Part shown: positions 1 through 8,000 of the stretch, piece by piece
Position numbering within the stretch: the stretch's first letter is position 1
Layout of the letters: every line of letters begins with the position of its first letter
Assembly: GCA_000435595.1 (NCBI GenBank)
Contig: FR895432.1
Coordinates: 1-15,039 of the forward strand
Origin: Firmicutes bacterium CAG:882
Lineage (GTDB): Bacteria > Bacillota > Clostridia > Lachnospirales > Lachnospiraceae
Length of the DNA stretch: 15,039 nt
Direction: 5' to 3'
Program-made: the position numbers and the translations under genes
Notes under the pieces: model-generated
Told to the model about the DNA's origin: nothing
The model's database searches: none
What the model saw: the letters and a program-made list of their open reading frames with translations, nothing else

Positions 1-57
1 CAGATGTCGCAAGCGACCGCCGCAGGCGCAGGAATGTGCCAAGGCACATTCTTTTAG
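1..57 (+). CDS. possible 3' end of an upstream ORF (weak)
   Basis: Frame 1 is open from the first base to a TAG at 55-57 and reads QMSQATAAGAGMCQGTFF. No domain is recognisable in 18 codons. The same bases form three tight hairpins, so the peptide may just be a read-through of a structured non-coding repeat, or a gene whose 3' end has been extended by such a repeat. The sequence to the left of the window is needed to decide. Confidence 0.2.
   Translation, partial: QMSQATAAGAGMCQGTFF
6..51. repeat. cluster of three adjacent mini-hairpins
   Basis: Three perfect inverted repeats stand almost end to end: GTCGC-AA-GCGAC (6-17), CGCC-GCA-GGCG (18-28) and GAATGTGCC-AA-GGCACATTC (32-51). Two of the three share the layout arm-AA-arm. 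The first two are much richer in GC than the flanks. Such an array is what a dispersed intergenic palindromic (REP/MITE-like) element looks like, but only one copy is in this window, so its repeated nature is inference. Confidence 0.45.
32..55 (+). terminator. possible intrinsic terminator of the upstream unit
   Basis: GAATGTGC pairs with GCACATTC over 8 bp with a CAAG loop, and four T residues follow at 52-55. The stem is good but the T-run is short and is broken by AGCG, so termination may be weak. It stands before the dapA leader and would separate dapA-dapB from whatever lies upstream. Confidence 0.35.
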
Positions 58-82
58 CGAAAGTCAGTTAAAGCAGATTTAA

Positions 83-122
83 TGTCAGCACTGCGGCATG
101 AATCTGACACATATGGCAGTGC
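83..122. promoter_or_regulatory. interleaved inverted repeats in the dapA leader
   Basis: TGTCAG (83-88) can pair with CTGACA (104-109), and GCACTGC (89-95) can pair with GCAGTGC (116-122). The two pairings are interleaved, so in RNA they could form only a pseudoknot or two competing hairpins. They end a few bases before the ribosome site of dapA. A TTTAAT at 78-83 could be a -10 box, but its -35 (TAGCGA, 55-60) is poor. The segment is too short for a lysine (L-box) riboswitch. Confidence 0.25.
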
Positions 123-138
123 GGAAAAGAGGAAAAAT

Positions 139-1023
139 ATGTCATTATTTACAGGTTCGGGAGTTGCAATCATTACACCTATGAATGAGGATAAGTCGGT
201 TAACTTTGACAAGCTCGGAGAGATTATCGACGACCAGATTAAGAATCACACTGATGCCATCATAATATGCGGAACAACAGGTGAGGCTTCCACACTTACA
301 CATGAGGAGCATCTTGAATGTATACGTTTTTGCAGTGCGAGAGTCAACAAGAGAATCCCTGTTATAGCAGGAACAGGCTCTAACTGCACGGAGACAGCCG
401 TATATCTCTCAACAGAGGCACAGAAGGCAGGGGTTGACGGTCTTTTGGTTGTAACACCTTATTACAACAAGGCTACACAGAACGGTCTTTACGAGCATTA
501 TAAGGAGATAGCGGCGGGCGTTGACCTCCCTATTATTATGTACAATGTGCCGGGCAGAACAGGCTGCAATATCTTAGCACCTACTGCTGCAAGAATTTTC
601 AAGGAGATTGACAATGTGGTCGGAATAAAGGAAGCCACAGGCAATATTTCACAGGTAGCGAAGCTTATGTCGCTCACCAACGGAGAAATTGACCTCTATT
701 CAGGCAATGATGACCAGATAGTGCCGATTCTTTCACTTGGCGGTAAGGGAGTCATATCCGTCCTTTCTAATGTTGCACCGCAGAAGACACATGACATTGT
801 TGCGACATATCTTGCAGGAGATGTAAAGACAAGTGCCAGACTGCAGCTTGAGGCCATAGAGCTTGTGGATGCGCTTTTCTGTGAGGTTAACCCTATTCCG
901 GTCAAGACAGCCATGAATCTGATGGGATGGAATGTAGGACCTCTAAGACGTCCTCTTTCGCCTATGGAGCCTGCTAATGTTGAGAAGCTCAAGACAGCGA
1001 TGAAGAACTACGGGATTCTATAA
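139..1023 (+). CDS. dapA: 4-hydroxy-tetrahydrodipicolinate synthase
   Basis: Condenses pyruvate with aspartate-4-semialdehyde, the first committed step of the diaminopimelate/lysine pathway (cell wall and protein synthesis), in the cytosol. The 294-residue product has the usual family length and is one TIM barrel. Visible motifs are GTTGE at 45-49, YY at 108-109, YNVPGRTG at 135-142 (Tyr135 and Arg140 match the E. coli active-site Tyr133 and Arg138), and GIKEATG with Lys164 as the Schiff-base lysine. I chose the ATG at 139 because AAGAGGA (127-133) lies at the right distance and the protein then begins MSLFTGSG as in the family. An in-frame ATG at 82 would add 19 residues with no ribosome site and no homology feature. 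dapB follows after 24 bases, so the two are almost certainly one operon. Confidence 0.97.
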   Translation: MSLFTGSGVAIITPMNEDKSVNFDKLGEIIDDQIKNHTDAIIICGTTGEASTLTHEEHLECIRFCSARVNKRIPVIAGTGSNCTETAVYLSTEAQKAGVDGLLVVTPYYNKATQNGLYEHYKEIAAGVDLPIIMYNVPGRTGCNILAPTAARIFKEIDNVVGIKEATGNISQVAKLMSLTNGEIDLYSGNDDQIVPILSLGGKGVISVLSNVAPQKTHDIVATYLAGDVKTSARLQLEAIELVDALFCEVNPIPVKTAMNLMGWNVGPLRRPLSPMEPANVEKLKTAMKNYGIL

Positions 1024-1047
1024 AAAATTTACCTGGAGGAAAAAAGA

Positions 1048-1803
1048 ATGGTTAAGGCAATTATGCACGGCTGTAACGGCAAGATGGGGCAGGTTATCTC
1101 CAATCTTGTCGCAGCTGATTCAGATATAGAGATTGTTGCGGGGATTGACCCGCATGATGACGGACACAATGCGTATCCGGTATACCGCTCAATTTTTGAG
1201 TGCGGAATAGATGCGGATGTCATTATTGACTTTGCAGCGGCAGGAGCGGTCAATAACCTTCTCGATTATGCCGTTAAGAAGAAGGTTCCCGTTGTACTGT
1301 GTACGACCGGTCTTTCACCGGAGCAGCTTGACAAGGTTGAGGAGGCGGCTAAGGAGGTTGCTGTTCTTAAGTCAGCCAACATGTCACTTGGAATCAACAC
1401 TCTTTTTAAGGTTCTTGCAGATGTGTCACCTCTTCTCTCAGCAGCAGGCTTTGACATTGAAATTGTTGAGAAGCATCACAGACTCAAGGTGGATGCACCG
1501 AGCGGAACGGCTCTTGCACTTGCGGATTCCATCAATGCAGCCAATGATAATAAGTACACCTATAAGTTCGACCGCAGTCAGGTAAGAGAGAAGAGGACAG
1601 ACAATGAGATAGGCATCAGTGCGGTGCGCGGCGGTACAATCGTCGGAGAGCATGAGGTTATCTTTGCGGGTGAGGATGAAGTAATTGAGTTAAAGCACAC
1701 CGCTTACTCCAAGGCCGTGTTTGCCAAGGGAGCAATCGAGGCTGCAAAGTATCTTGCGGGAAAGCCGGCGGGAAGATATACAATGAAGGAAGTTATCGGC
1801 TAG
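1048..1803 (+). CDS. dapB: 4-hydroxy-tetrahydrodipicolinate reductase
   Basis: Reduces the DapA product with NAD(P)H to tetrahydrodipicolinate, the second step of the same pathway. The 251-residue product starts with a Rossmann fold (HGCNGKMG, residues 7-14). The catalytic signature EKHHRLKVDAPSGTA occupies residues 141-155: His143 corresponds to the general acid His159 and Lys147 to Lys163 of the E. coli enzyme. The GGAGG at 1035-1039 sits 8 bases before the ATG. It is the second gene of a dapA-dapB pair, and the next gene has its own promoter. The segment DFAAAGAV at 61-68 departs mildly from the more common DFS/T-x-P form at that point, but nothing suggests loss of function. Confidence 0.97.
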   Translation: MVKAIMHGCNGKMGQVISNLVAADSDIEIVAGIDPHDDGHNAYPVYRSIFECGIDADVIIDFAAAGAVNNLLDYAVKKKVPVVLCTTGLSPEQLDKVEEAAKEVAVLKSANMSLGINTLFKVLADVSPLLSAAGFDIEIVEKHHRLKVDAPSGTALALADSINAANDNKYTYKFDRSQVREKRTDNEIGISAVRGGTIVGEHEVIFAGEDEVIELKHTAYSKAVFAKGAIEAAKYLAGKPAGRYTMKEVIG

Positions 1804-1807
1804 GTTT

Positions 1808-1835
1808 TTAACAAAATTTGCATATTTATTATAAT
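1808..1835 (+). promoter_or_regulatory. sigma-A-type promoter for the lipoprotein gene
   Basis: TTAACA (1808-1813, five of six matches to TTGACA) and a perfect TATAAT (1830-1835) are separated by 16 bases. The element begins five bases after the dapB stop in a very AT-rich stretch. Transcription would start near 1842, giving a leader of about 135 bases before the ATG at 1977. Confidence 0.55.
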
Positions 1836-1875
1836 ATATTTCCGAACATACTAAGAGTATCAGAAGCATGCTGTT

Positions 1876-1900
1876 TCAGCAAATTGCGTCAGCATATTGC
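1876..1900 (+). repeat. tandem 12-base direct repeat in the lipoprotein leader
   Basis: TCAGCAAATTGC (1876-1887) and TCAGCATATTGC (1889-1900) match at 11 of 12 bases with a 13-base period. They lie inside the predicted leader, downstream of the promoter. They could be paired protein-binding half-sites or a chance duplication. Confidence 0.35.
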
Positions 1901-1976
1901 TCCTGTTATGAATAGATTTGCGCATTTGTATTATTTAGGATACGCAGCATCAATCAAGTATGAAAAGGAGATTATT

Positions 1977-2405
1977 ATGAAAAAGCTGAAATTACTTTTG
2001 GTATGCACCGTAATATCGGTAATCGGCGTTTTCGGTCTGACGGGCTGCTTCAATGATGGGAGCAGCCAACAGGGAACTGGTAATGGAAATACAACCGGCC
2101 AGACAACAACCGGAAACAATAACAATGCAACAACAGGTAATACCAACAACGGTACAACTCAGAACGGCAATTCCAACAACGGAAACAGCCATAAAGGAAA
2201 CGGTACAACACAGAATGGTAATACCGGCAACGGCATGAATGGAAACGGTACGACAGATAATGAAAAAGAGACTAACACCGACGGCGATGGCAACATCATA
2301 GACGGTGTGGGCGATATGATTAATGACGGGCTCGATGAGATTGAGACTGTCATCGATGACATCGACGGAAACAATGCTAACGGAAATAATTCAAGAATGA
2401 GATAG
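1977..2405 (+). CDS. small Asn/Gly/Thr-rich lipoprotein, function unknown
   Basis: The 142-residue product starts MKKLKLLL, has a hydrophobic segment, then the lipobox LTGC with Cys24 as the lipidated residue, so it should be anchored to the outside of the membrane by signal peptidase II processing. Residues 25 to about 95 are low complexity (Asn, Gly, Thr, Gln), with the unit NGTTQNGN occurring twice; this resembles an extended, flexible spacer. The tail is acidic (Asp/Glu with Gly-Asp-Gly and Ile-Asp-Asp-Ile) and ends in SRMR. No catalytic domain is visible. The start was chosen because AAGGAG (1965-1970) lies 6 bases before the ATG and a signal peptide begins there; the frame is open back to 1818 but that extension crosses the promoter. 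Its position between dapB and nadE says nothing about its role. Confidence 0.8.
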   Translation: MKKLKLLLVCTVISVIGVFGLTGCFNDGSSQQGTGNGNTTGQTTTGNNNNATTGNTNNGTTQNGNSNNGNSHKGNGTTQNGNTGNGMNGNGTTDNEKETNTDGDGNIIDGVGDMINDGLDEIETVIDDIDGNNANGNNSRMR

Positions 2406-2427
2406 CGTGGATTACATGCTGTGATGG

Positions 2428-2471
2428 GAAGGGAAGAAGGAGACTTCTAAAAAAGTTTACTTCTTCTTTTC
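2428..2471 (+). terminator. weak hairpin between lipoprotein gene and nadE
   Basis: GAAGAAG (2433-2439) pairs with CTTCTTC (2460-2466), extendable by GU and AU pairs to 2428-2471. An alternative smaller hairpin AGAAG-GAGA-CTTCT (2435-2448) competes with it and has a GNRA-type loop. There is no clean T-run after either stem, so it may attenuate rather than stop transcription into nadE. Confidence 0.3.
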
Positions 2472-2491
2472 TTATCAATTAGGAGGTCTAC

Positions 2492-4408
2492 ATGAAGGAC
2501 GGATTTATAAGGGTGTGTGCGGCAACACCGGACATTAAGGTTGCGGATTGCACATACAATGAGAACAATATTATGAAGCTCATGGATGAGGCGTACGAAA
2601 AGCAGGTATCAGTGCTTGTTTTTCCGGAGCTTTGTATCACAGGGTACACATGCGGAGATTTGTTTTTACAGGATGTGCTTCTTAATGCGGCTCAGGAGAG
2701 CTTAAAGCATATAGTCGAGCACAGCAGGGGAATGAAGCTGCTTGTATTTGTGGGAATGCCGTATGTGCATCAGGGAAAGCTCTACAATGTGGCGGCAGCC
2801 TTGTGTGACGGACGACTTCTCGGACTTGTTCCTAAGAAGAATATTCCCAACTATTCGGAGTTCTATGAGATGAGACATTTTACGCCCGGAATGGATGAGT
2901 GTGTGGAGACGGCACTGGGGGTGAGCATGGGAAGCAGAATGCTTTTTGCATGTGAGAATGTGAAAAATCTTGTAGTAGCTGCTGAGATATGTGAGGATGT
3001 CTGGGTTGCATGTCCGCCAAGTACATACCATGCACAGGCGGGTGCAACGCTCATTGTCAACTGCTCTGCAAGTGATGAGACGACAGGCAAGGATATTTAC
3101 AGAAGAGCATTGATAGAGGGGCAGTCTGCACGACTTGTATGTGGATATATATATGCGAATGCAGGAGAAGGAGAGTCGACGCAGGATCTCGTGTTCGGCG
3201 GTCAGAATATCGTCTGTGAGAACGGAAATATTCTTGCAGAGACAAAGAGATTCAAGAACGGTACAGCTGTGGCTGAGCTTGATCTGCAGAGACTTGTGAA
3301 TGAGCGCAGAAGAATGAACACCTATCAGGTACACTCGGATGATGGTTATAAGGTGGTGACATTCAGACTTGAGGAGTACGAGCTTAAGCTTAACAGACTA
3401 TACGCGAGAGCCCCTTTTGTTCCGTCATCAAAATCGGACAGGGATATACGCTGTGAAGAGATTTTATCCATACAGGCGATGGGACTTAAGAAGAGACTTT
3501 CACATACAGGATGTAAGAACGCGGTGATTGGAATATCAGGCGGACTTGATTCCACGCTTGCACTGCTTGTGGCTGCAAGAGCATTTGACAGTCTTAGAAT
3601 CGACAGAAAGAACATAACCGCGGTGACGATGCCATGCTTTGGGACAACTGACAGAACGTATAATAATGCCGTAGAACTCACCAAAAGACTTGGGGCGGCA
3701 TTGTATGAGGTGAATATAAAAGAGGCAGTCAGAATTCATTTCAGGGATATAGGTCAGGATGAGAATGTACACGATGTGACCTATGAGAACGGACAGGCGA
3801 GGGAGAGAACCCAGATACTCATGGACATCGCCAACAAGTCGGGCGGAATGGTAATCGGAACGGGTGACATGTCGGAGCTTGCACTCGGCTGGGCGACCTA
3901 CAATGGCGACCACATGTCAATGTACGGTGTAAACTGTTCTGTGCCAAAGACGCTTGTAAGACATCTTGTAAAGTACTATGCCGATACATGCGGGGATGTG
4001 TCGCTGAGCGAGATATTGGAGGATGTCCTTGACACACCTGTAAGTCCGGAGCTTCTGCCGCCGTCAGAGGGACAGATTTCACAGAAGACGGAGGATTTGG
4101 TAGGACCTTATGAGCTTCATGATTTCTTCCTGTATTATATATTGAGGTTCGGATATATGCCTCACAAGGTTTACAGGCTCGCCTGTCATGCATTTGAGGG
4201 AGAGTACGACACGGAGACGATATATCATTGGCTTGATACATTTTACAGAAGATTTTTTGCTCAGCAGTTCAAGCGCTCATGCCTGCCTGACGGTCCGAAG
4301 GTCGGCTCGGTTGCAGTATCTCCGAGGGGGGACCTTCGTATGCCGAGTGATGCGGTCAGGACATTATGGCTTGATGATTTGGCTTCAATTAAAAAAGTTA
4401 AAAAATAA
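2492..4408 (+). CDS. nadE: glutamine-hydrolysing NAD(+) synthetase
   Basis: Makes NAD+ from deamido-NAD+, ATP and glutamine, the last step of NAD synthesis, in the cytosol. The 638-residue product is the long two-domain form. Residues 1 to about 280 are a nitrilase-type glutaminase with the triad Glu46 (FPELCITGY), Lys115 (VPKKNIPNY) and nucleophile Cys167 (AEICEDVW). The C-terminal domain is the adenylating synthetase with the PP-loop SGGLDS at 349-354 and GTGDMSELALGW from 456. All key residues are present, so the protein can use glutamine and does not need free ammonia. AGGAGGT at 2481-2487 fixes the start. The gene converges with the next one, with only 6 bases between stop codons. Confidence 0.97.
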   Translation: MKDGFIRVCAATPDIKVADCTYNENNIMKLMDEAYEKQVSVLVFPELCITGYTCGDLFLQDVLLNAAQESLKHIVEHSRGMKLLVFVGMPYVHQGKLYNVAAALCDGRLLGLVPKKNIPNYSEFYEMRHFTPGMDECVETALGVSMGSRMLFACENVKNLVVAAEICEDVWVACPPSTYHAQAGATLIVNCSASDETTGKDIYRRALIEGQSARLVCGYIYANAGEGESTQDLVFGGQNIVCENGNILAETKRFKNGTAVAELDLQRLVNERRRMNTYQVHSDDGYKVVTFRLEEYELKLNRLYARAPFVPSSKSDRDIRCEEILSIQAMGLKKRLSHTGCKNAVIGISGGLDSTLALLVAARAFDSLRIDRKNITAVTMPCFGTTDRTYNNAVELTKRLGAALYEVNIKEAVRIHFRDIGQDENVHDVTYENGQARERTQILMDIANKSGGMVIGTGDMSELALGWATYNGDHMSMYGVNCSVPKTLVRHLVKYYADTCGDVSLSEILEDVLDTPVSPELLPPSEGQISQKTEDLVGPYELHDFFLYYILRFGYMPHKVYRLACHAFEGEYDTETIYHWLDTFYRRFFAQQFKRSCLPDGPKVGSVAVSPRGDLRMPSDAVRTLWLDDLASIKKVKK

Positions 4409-4414
4409 ATGATG

Positions 4415-4849
4415 TTATTTTCGTGCCTTGTCGAGCGCAGTATCTATGGCGTTTATAAGTACGAGAGAAGTATATTTGGCATCGGCGGAGTAGGTTATTC
4501 CGTCGGTGCTTCCTTTTTGTCTTACCTGCTCCTCAAGGGCTTTTACGGAGGAGGTGAGGAGAGGATACATTGTCTCGACAGTCTCTGCCGTATTCACAAG
4601 GCGGATTGATTTTACATTGTCGGAATCGACGGTGACTTCAAGGTCCATTGTATTTCCGGACAGCATGATTGATGCCGTGTATATGCCGGGTGTGAAGGTA
4701 CTTAACGTGTCATCGGCATTTTTTTTTGCTGAGCCTGATGTGATATGTATGATGAAAAGAATAAACAGAATGACTGCCAACAGGGCGAGCACACCGGTGA
4801 TGACCAGCTCCTTTAGTTTAAAAACAACTATTTTGGTTGCAGAACTCAT
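4415..4849 (-). CDS. membrane-anchored FMN_bind-like protein, probably not flavinylated
   Basis: The 144-residue product has a short N-terminus, one strong membrane segment (about residues 15-37, no lipobox) and an outside domain of about 90 residues. The domain pattern (PGIYTASI, LEVTVDSDNVKSI, MYPLL, then YSADAKYTSLVLINAIDTAL) resembles the FMN_bind family found in RnfG/NqrC and many extracellular electron-transfer proteins. In flavinylated members an SGAT-type motif carries FMN on its Thr; here the aligned position is Lys125 in ADAK-YTS, so covalent flavin attachment by ApbE is unlikely. Function is unknown; it may bind another ligand or be a structural relative. AAGGAG lies 6 bases before the ATG. 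The gene converges with nadE and diverges from addB. Confidence 0.75.
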   Translation of the reverse strand: MSSATKIVVFKLKELVITGVLALLAVILFILFIIHITSGSAKKNADDTLSTFTPGIYTASIMLSGNTMDLEVTVDSDNVKSIRLVNTAETVETMYPLLTSSVKALEEQVRQKGSTDGITYSADAKYTSLVLINAIDTALDKARK

Positions 4850-4902
4850 TATAGGCTCCTTGCACTACTGCTTTGTATAGTGTATGAGGCGGGGAGAGAA
4901 AT

Positions 4903-4932
4903 ATTACAGAATAAAAATTTTTCTACCATAAT
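4903..4932 (+). promoter_or_regulatory. candidate promoter for addB-addA
   Basis: ATTACA (4903-4908, four of six) and CATAAT (4927-4932, five of six) are 18 bases apart in the 156-base gap between the divergent FMN_bind-like gene and addB. The leader to the ATG at 5006 would be about 65 bases. No LexA-type box was recognised. The rest of the gap is AT-rich with no other clear element. Confidence 0.3.
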
Positions 4933-5005
4933 GCACCGTGAACATGATATTATTTATGTATATGTTTTGCATTATCAGTGTCGGATGAGGAGGATTTTAT
5001 CGAAT

Positions 5006-8000
5006 ATGGAAATCAGATTTCTTGCGGGCAGCAGCGGAAGCGGCAAGTCGAAGAGGTTATATGATATGCTTCTTGATATTTCGGAGAGAGAGCCTGACAG
5101 AAGGCTTTTTCTTGTGGTGCCTGAACAGTTTACAATGCAGGCACAGAGAAATATTGTTGAGAACAGCGCGGGACATGGAACCTTCAGCATAGATATTGTC
5201 AGCTTCAACCGTCTTGCATACAGAGTGTTTGAAGAACTTGGAATAGAAATTCCCACACCGATAGATGATACGGGAAAGAATCTGATACTCAGAAAAATTA
5301 TTGATGAGAATAAGAAAAAGCTCACGATAATAAGACCGAAGGACAGCCAGGGCTTCGTAAGTGAGATTAAGTCGGTTATATCGGAGCTTTTACAGTATTC
5401 AGTAACGCCGGAGATGCTTGGAGATGCATGCACAAGGCTGGATGAGGGGGGAATTAACAACCATGAGAGGCTTAGAAGAAAGTTAAATGACATTTCACTT
5501 ATATACAGTGAATTTCGTGAATATATATCGGACAAATATATTACGACTGAGGAGATCACGGGAATACTGTGTGGTTATGCGGATAAATCGAAGCTGCTTG
5601 AGAATGCCGTAATCGCATTTGACGGATTTACGGGGTTTACGCCCGTGCAGTATCGGCTTATTGAGCTGCTTTTTGATAAGGCGGAGAGCATGTATTTTAC
5701 CGTGACACTGCCCGTGGATGGTGACAGGTGGCTCTTTAACATGAGCTATGATATGATGAGGCGTATAGGCGAATGCGCGGATAAGAATCATGTTAAGGTT
5801 ATAAGAGAGAATATAGGTCAGGATGTTCCGTACAGATTTATCAACAGTCCGGAGCTTGCCCATCTTGAGGCAAATATTTACAGAAAGCTTGAACGGTATG
5901 ATGGTCACACGGAGAAGATAAGGGTGTACTCAGCACTCGGAAAGAAGGCTGAGGTGAAGTATGTCGCCGCGAACATAAAAAGACTTGCGCAGAGCGGAGT
6001 CAGGTACAAGCAGATAGGCGTAATAGCAAGCAGCATGGAGGATTACAGAGAAATTATTGCCAATGTGTTTGCTGAGAACGATATTCCTGCATTTATGGAT
6101 AATAAGAGGGCAATTCTCGCAAATCCGGCGGTTGAATACATAAGAGCCGCGCTTGCGGTAATTGAGAAGGACTTCTCCTACGAAGCTGTATTTCGTCTCC
6201 TGAAAGGATATATGTGCTCAATTAACAGGGATGAGGTTGATATATTTGAGAACTACGTGCTTGCGCTTGGAATAAGAGGATATAAAAGGTATAATGAACC
6301 TTTTCGAAGAAGGTTTCCGTCAAAGAGAGAGATGGACATGGATATGGTTAATGCCGTAAGAACAAAGCTCTGTGAACTCATGGAACCACTGTATAAGGTA
6401 TTTCATGATGAGAACAGTAATGTGGCAGATTACATTGATGCGCTCAATACTTTTTTGCATGAGAACGGTGTATATGAGAAGCTTCTTGATCTTAAGGAGC
6501 AGATGGAGACAGAGCATCAGGCGGCGGCAGCGAAGGAATATGGGCAGTGTTATGGTGATATAATAGAACTTTTCGAGCAGACAAGGAAGCTTTTGGGCGA
6601 TGAAAAGATGAGCATAAGGGGTTTTTCGGATGTACTTGATGCCGGTTTTAATGAGATTAAGATTGGAATCATTCCACCGACGATAGACATGGTTATGGTA
6701 GGAGACATCGAGAGGACGAGACTTGACCATATATCGGCACTTTTCTTTGTCGGGGTGAATGAAGGGCTTGTGCCGCAGGTGAATACCAATCATGGTCTGT
6801 TTTCAGAGGCGGAGAGGGAGCTTTTAAGTGCTGCGCGGCTTGAACTGTCACCTACATCAAGGCAGAAGGCGTTCATGCAGAGCTTTTATTTATATCTTTT
6901 ACTTACCAAGCCATCAGAGCTACTTACATTTACAATCAACCGCGAGGGAAAGCCCTCAAAGCTCATTGCGGATATAAGAAGAATGTTTCCTGATGCCGTG
7001 TATGAGTCGGATGATGTGGTGAAGCCGACACAGCTTATATACAACAGCACCGAGGGATTCAGATATATCTTCTCGCGCCTTAATGAGGGAGAAGAGCTGG
7101 GCGATGAGGAGAATGCACTTTTAAATGTACTGAAAACCGATACGGAGTATGCAAAAAAGTACAGGGAGCTTGCGGACACCATGCTCAGAAGTGTGAGTGA
7201 CGAGACGATAAGCCGCAAGGCAGCAATGCTGTTGTACGGGGAGAAGCTTTGTGGAAGTGTATCCAGAATGGAGACATTTGCCTCATGTGCATTTGCTCAT
7301 TTTGCAAAGTACGGTCTGGTTCTTGAGGAGAGAAAGCTCTATGAGATAGGAGCAGCCGACCTTGGTACACTGTTTCATGAGGCACTTAAGGCGTATTCCA
7401 TGAGGCTTGCGAAAGAGAAGCTTGACTTTGCAAGTGTGGGTGAGGATAAGCGGAAGGATTATATACGTGAGGCTGTGGAGTACGCGATGACGGACTACAA
7501 TAATTCCGTGTTCTATGACAGCAGCCGTAACGAGTATATGAGGGAGAAGATTTTCTCAATGTTAGAGCGCACGGCGTGGGCTCTGGGAAAACAGCTCGCG
7601 GCGGGAAGCTTTGTGCCGTCACAGTTTGAGAAGAGCTTTGTGTTTGAGCATGAGGGTATGCAGATAGCAGGCAAGATTGACCGAATAGACTATGCACATG
7701 ATGCTGACAAGAGCTATGTCAAGATTATAGATTATAAGTCAGGTAAGAAGACGCTGGACCTTGGAAAAATATACGATGGATTGTCCTTGCAGCTTATGAT
7801 ATATCTTGAAAGCCTGATGGGTGAGAATATACCCGGGGCGGCGATGTATTACAATATCGACAACCCGATAGTTGACTATGCGGACGGCGAAAATCCAGAG
7901 GACAACATTCTTGCGGCGCTGAAGCCACAGGGTATAGTTAATGGGGAGCTTACATCAATAGCACTTCTGGACAATATTACTAAGTCCGGAAAATCAAGCT

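Noticed and set aside
82..138. N-terminal extension of DapA from an ATG at 82
   Set aside because: There is no ribosome site before it, the added 19 residues are unlike the family, and the ATG at 139 has AAGAGGA at good spacing.
58..138. Lysine riboswitch before dapA
   Set aside because: The leader is far too short for an L-box and shows none of its five-helix layout.
1818..1976. Upstream in-frame extension of the lipoprotein ORF from a TTG at 1818
   Set aside because: It crosses the likely promoter and would place 53 residues before a clear lipoprotein signal peptide.
2702..3334. 210-codon minus-strand ORF
   Set aside because: It is the reverse shadow of nadE, which has all its catalytic motifs; the minus-strand product has no recognisable domain and no ribosome site was seen.
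4880..5005. N-terminal extension of AddB from 4880
   Set aside because: The translation is unlike AddB; family proteins begin only a few residues before the Walker A motif, as from 5006.
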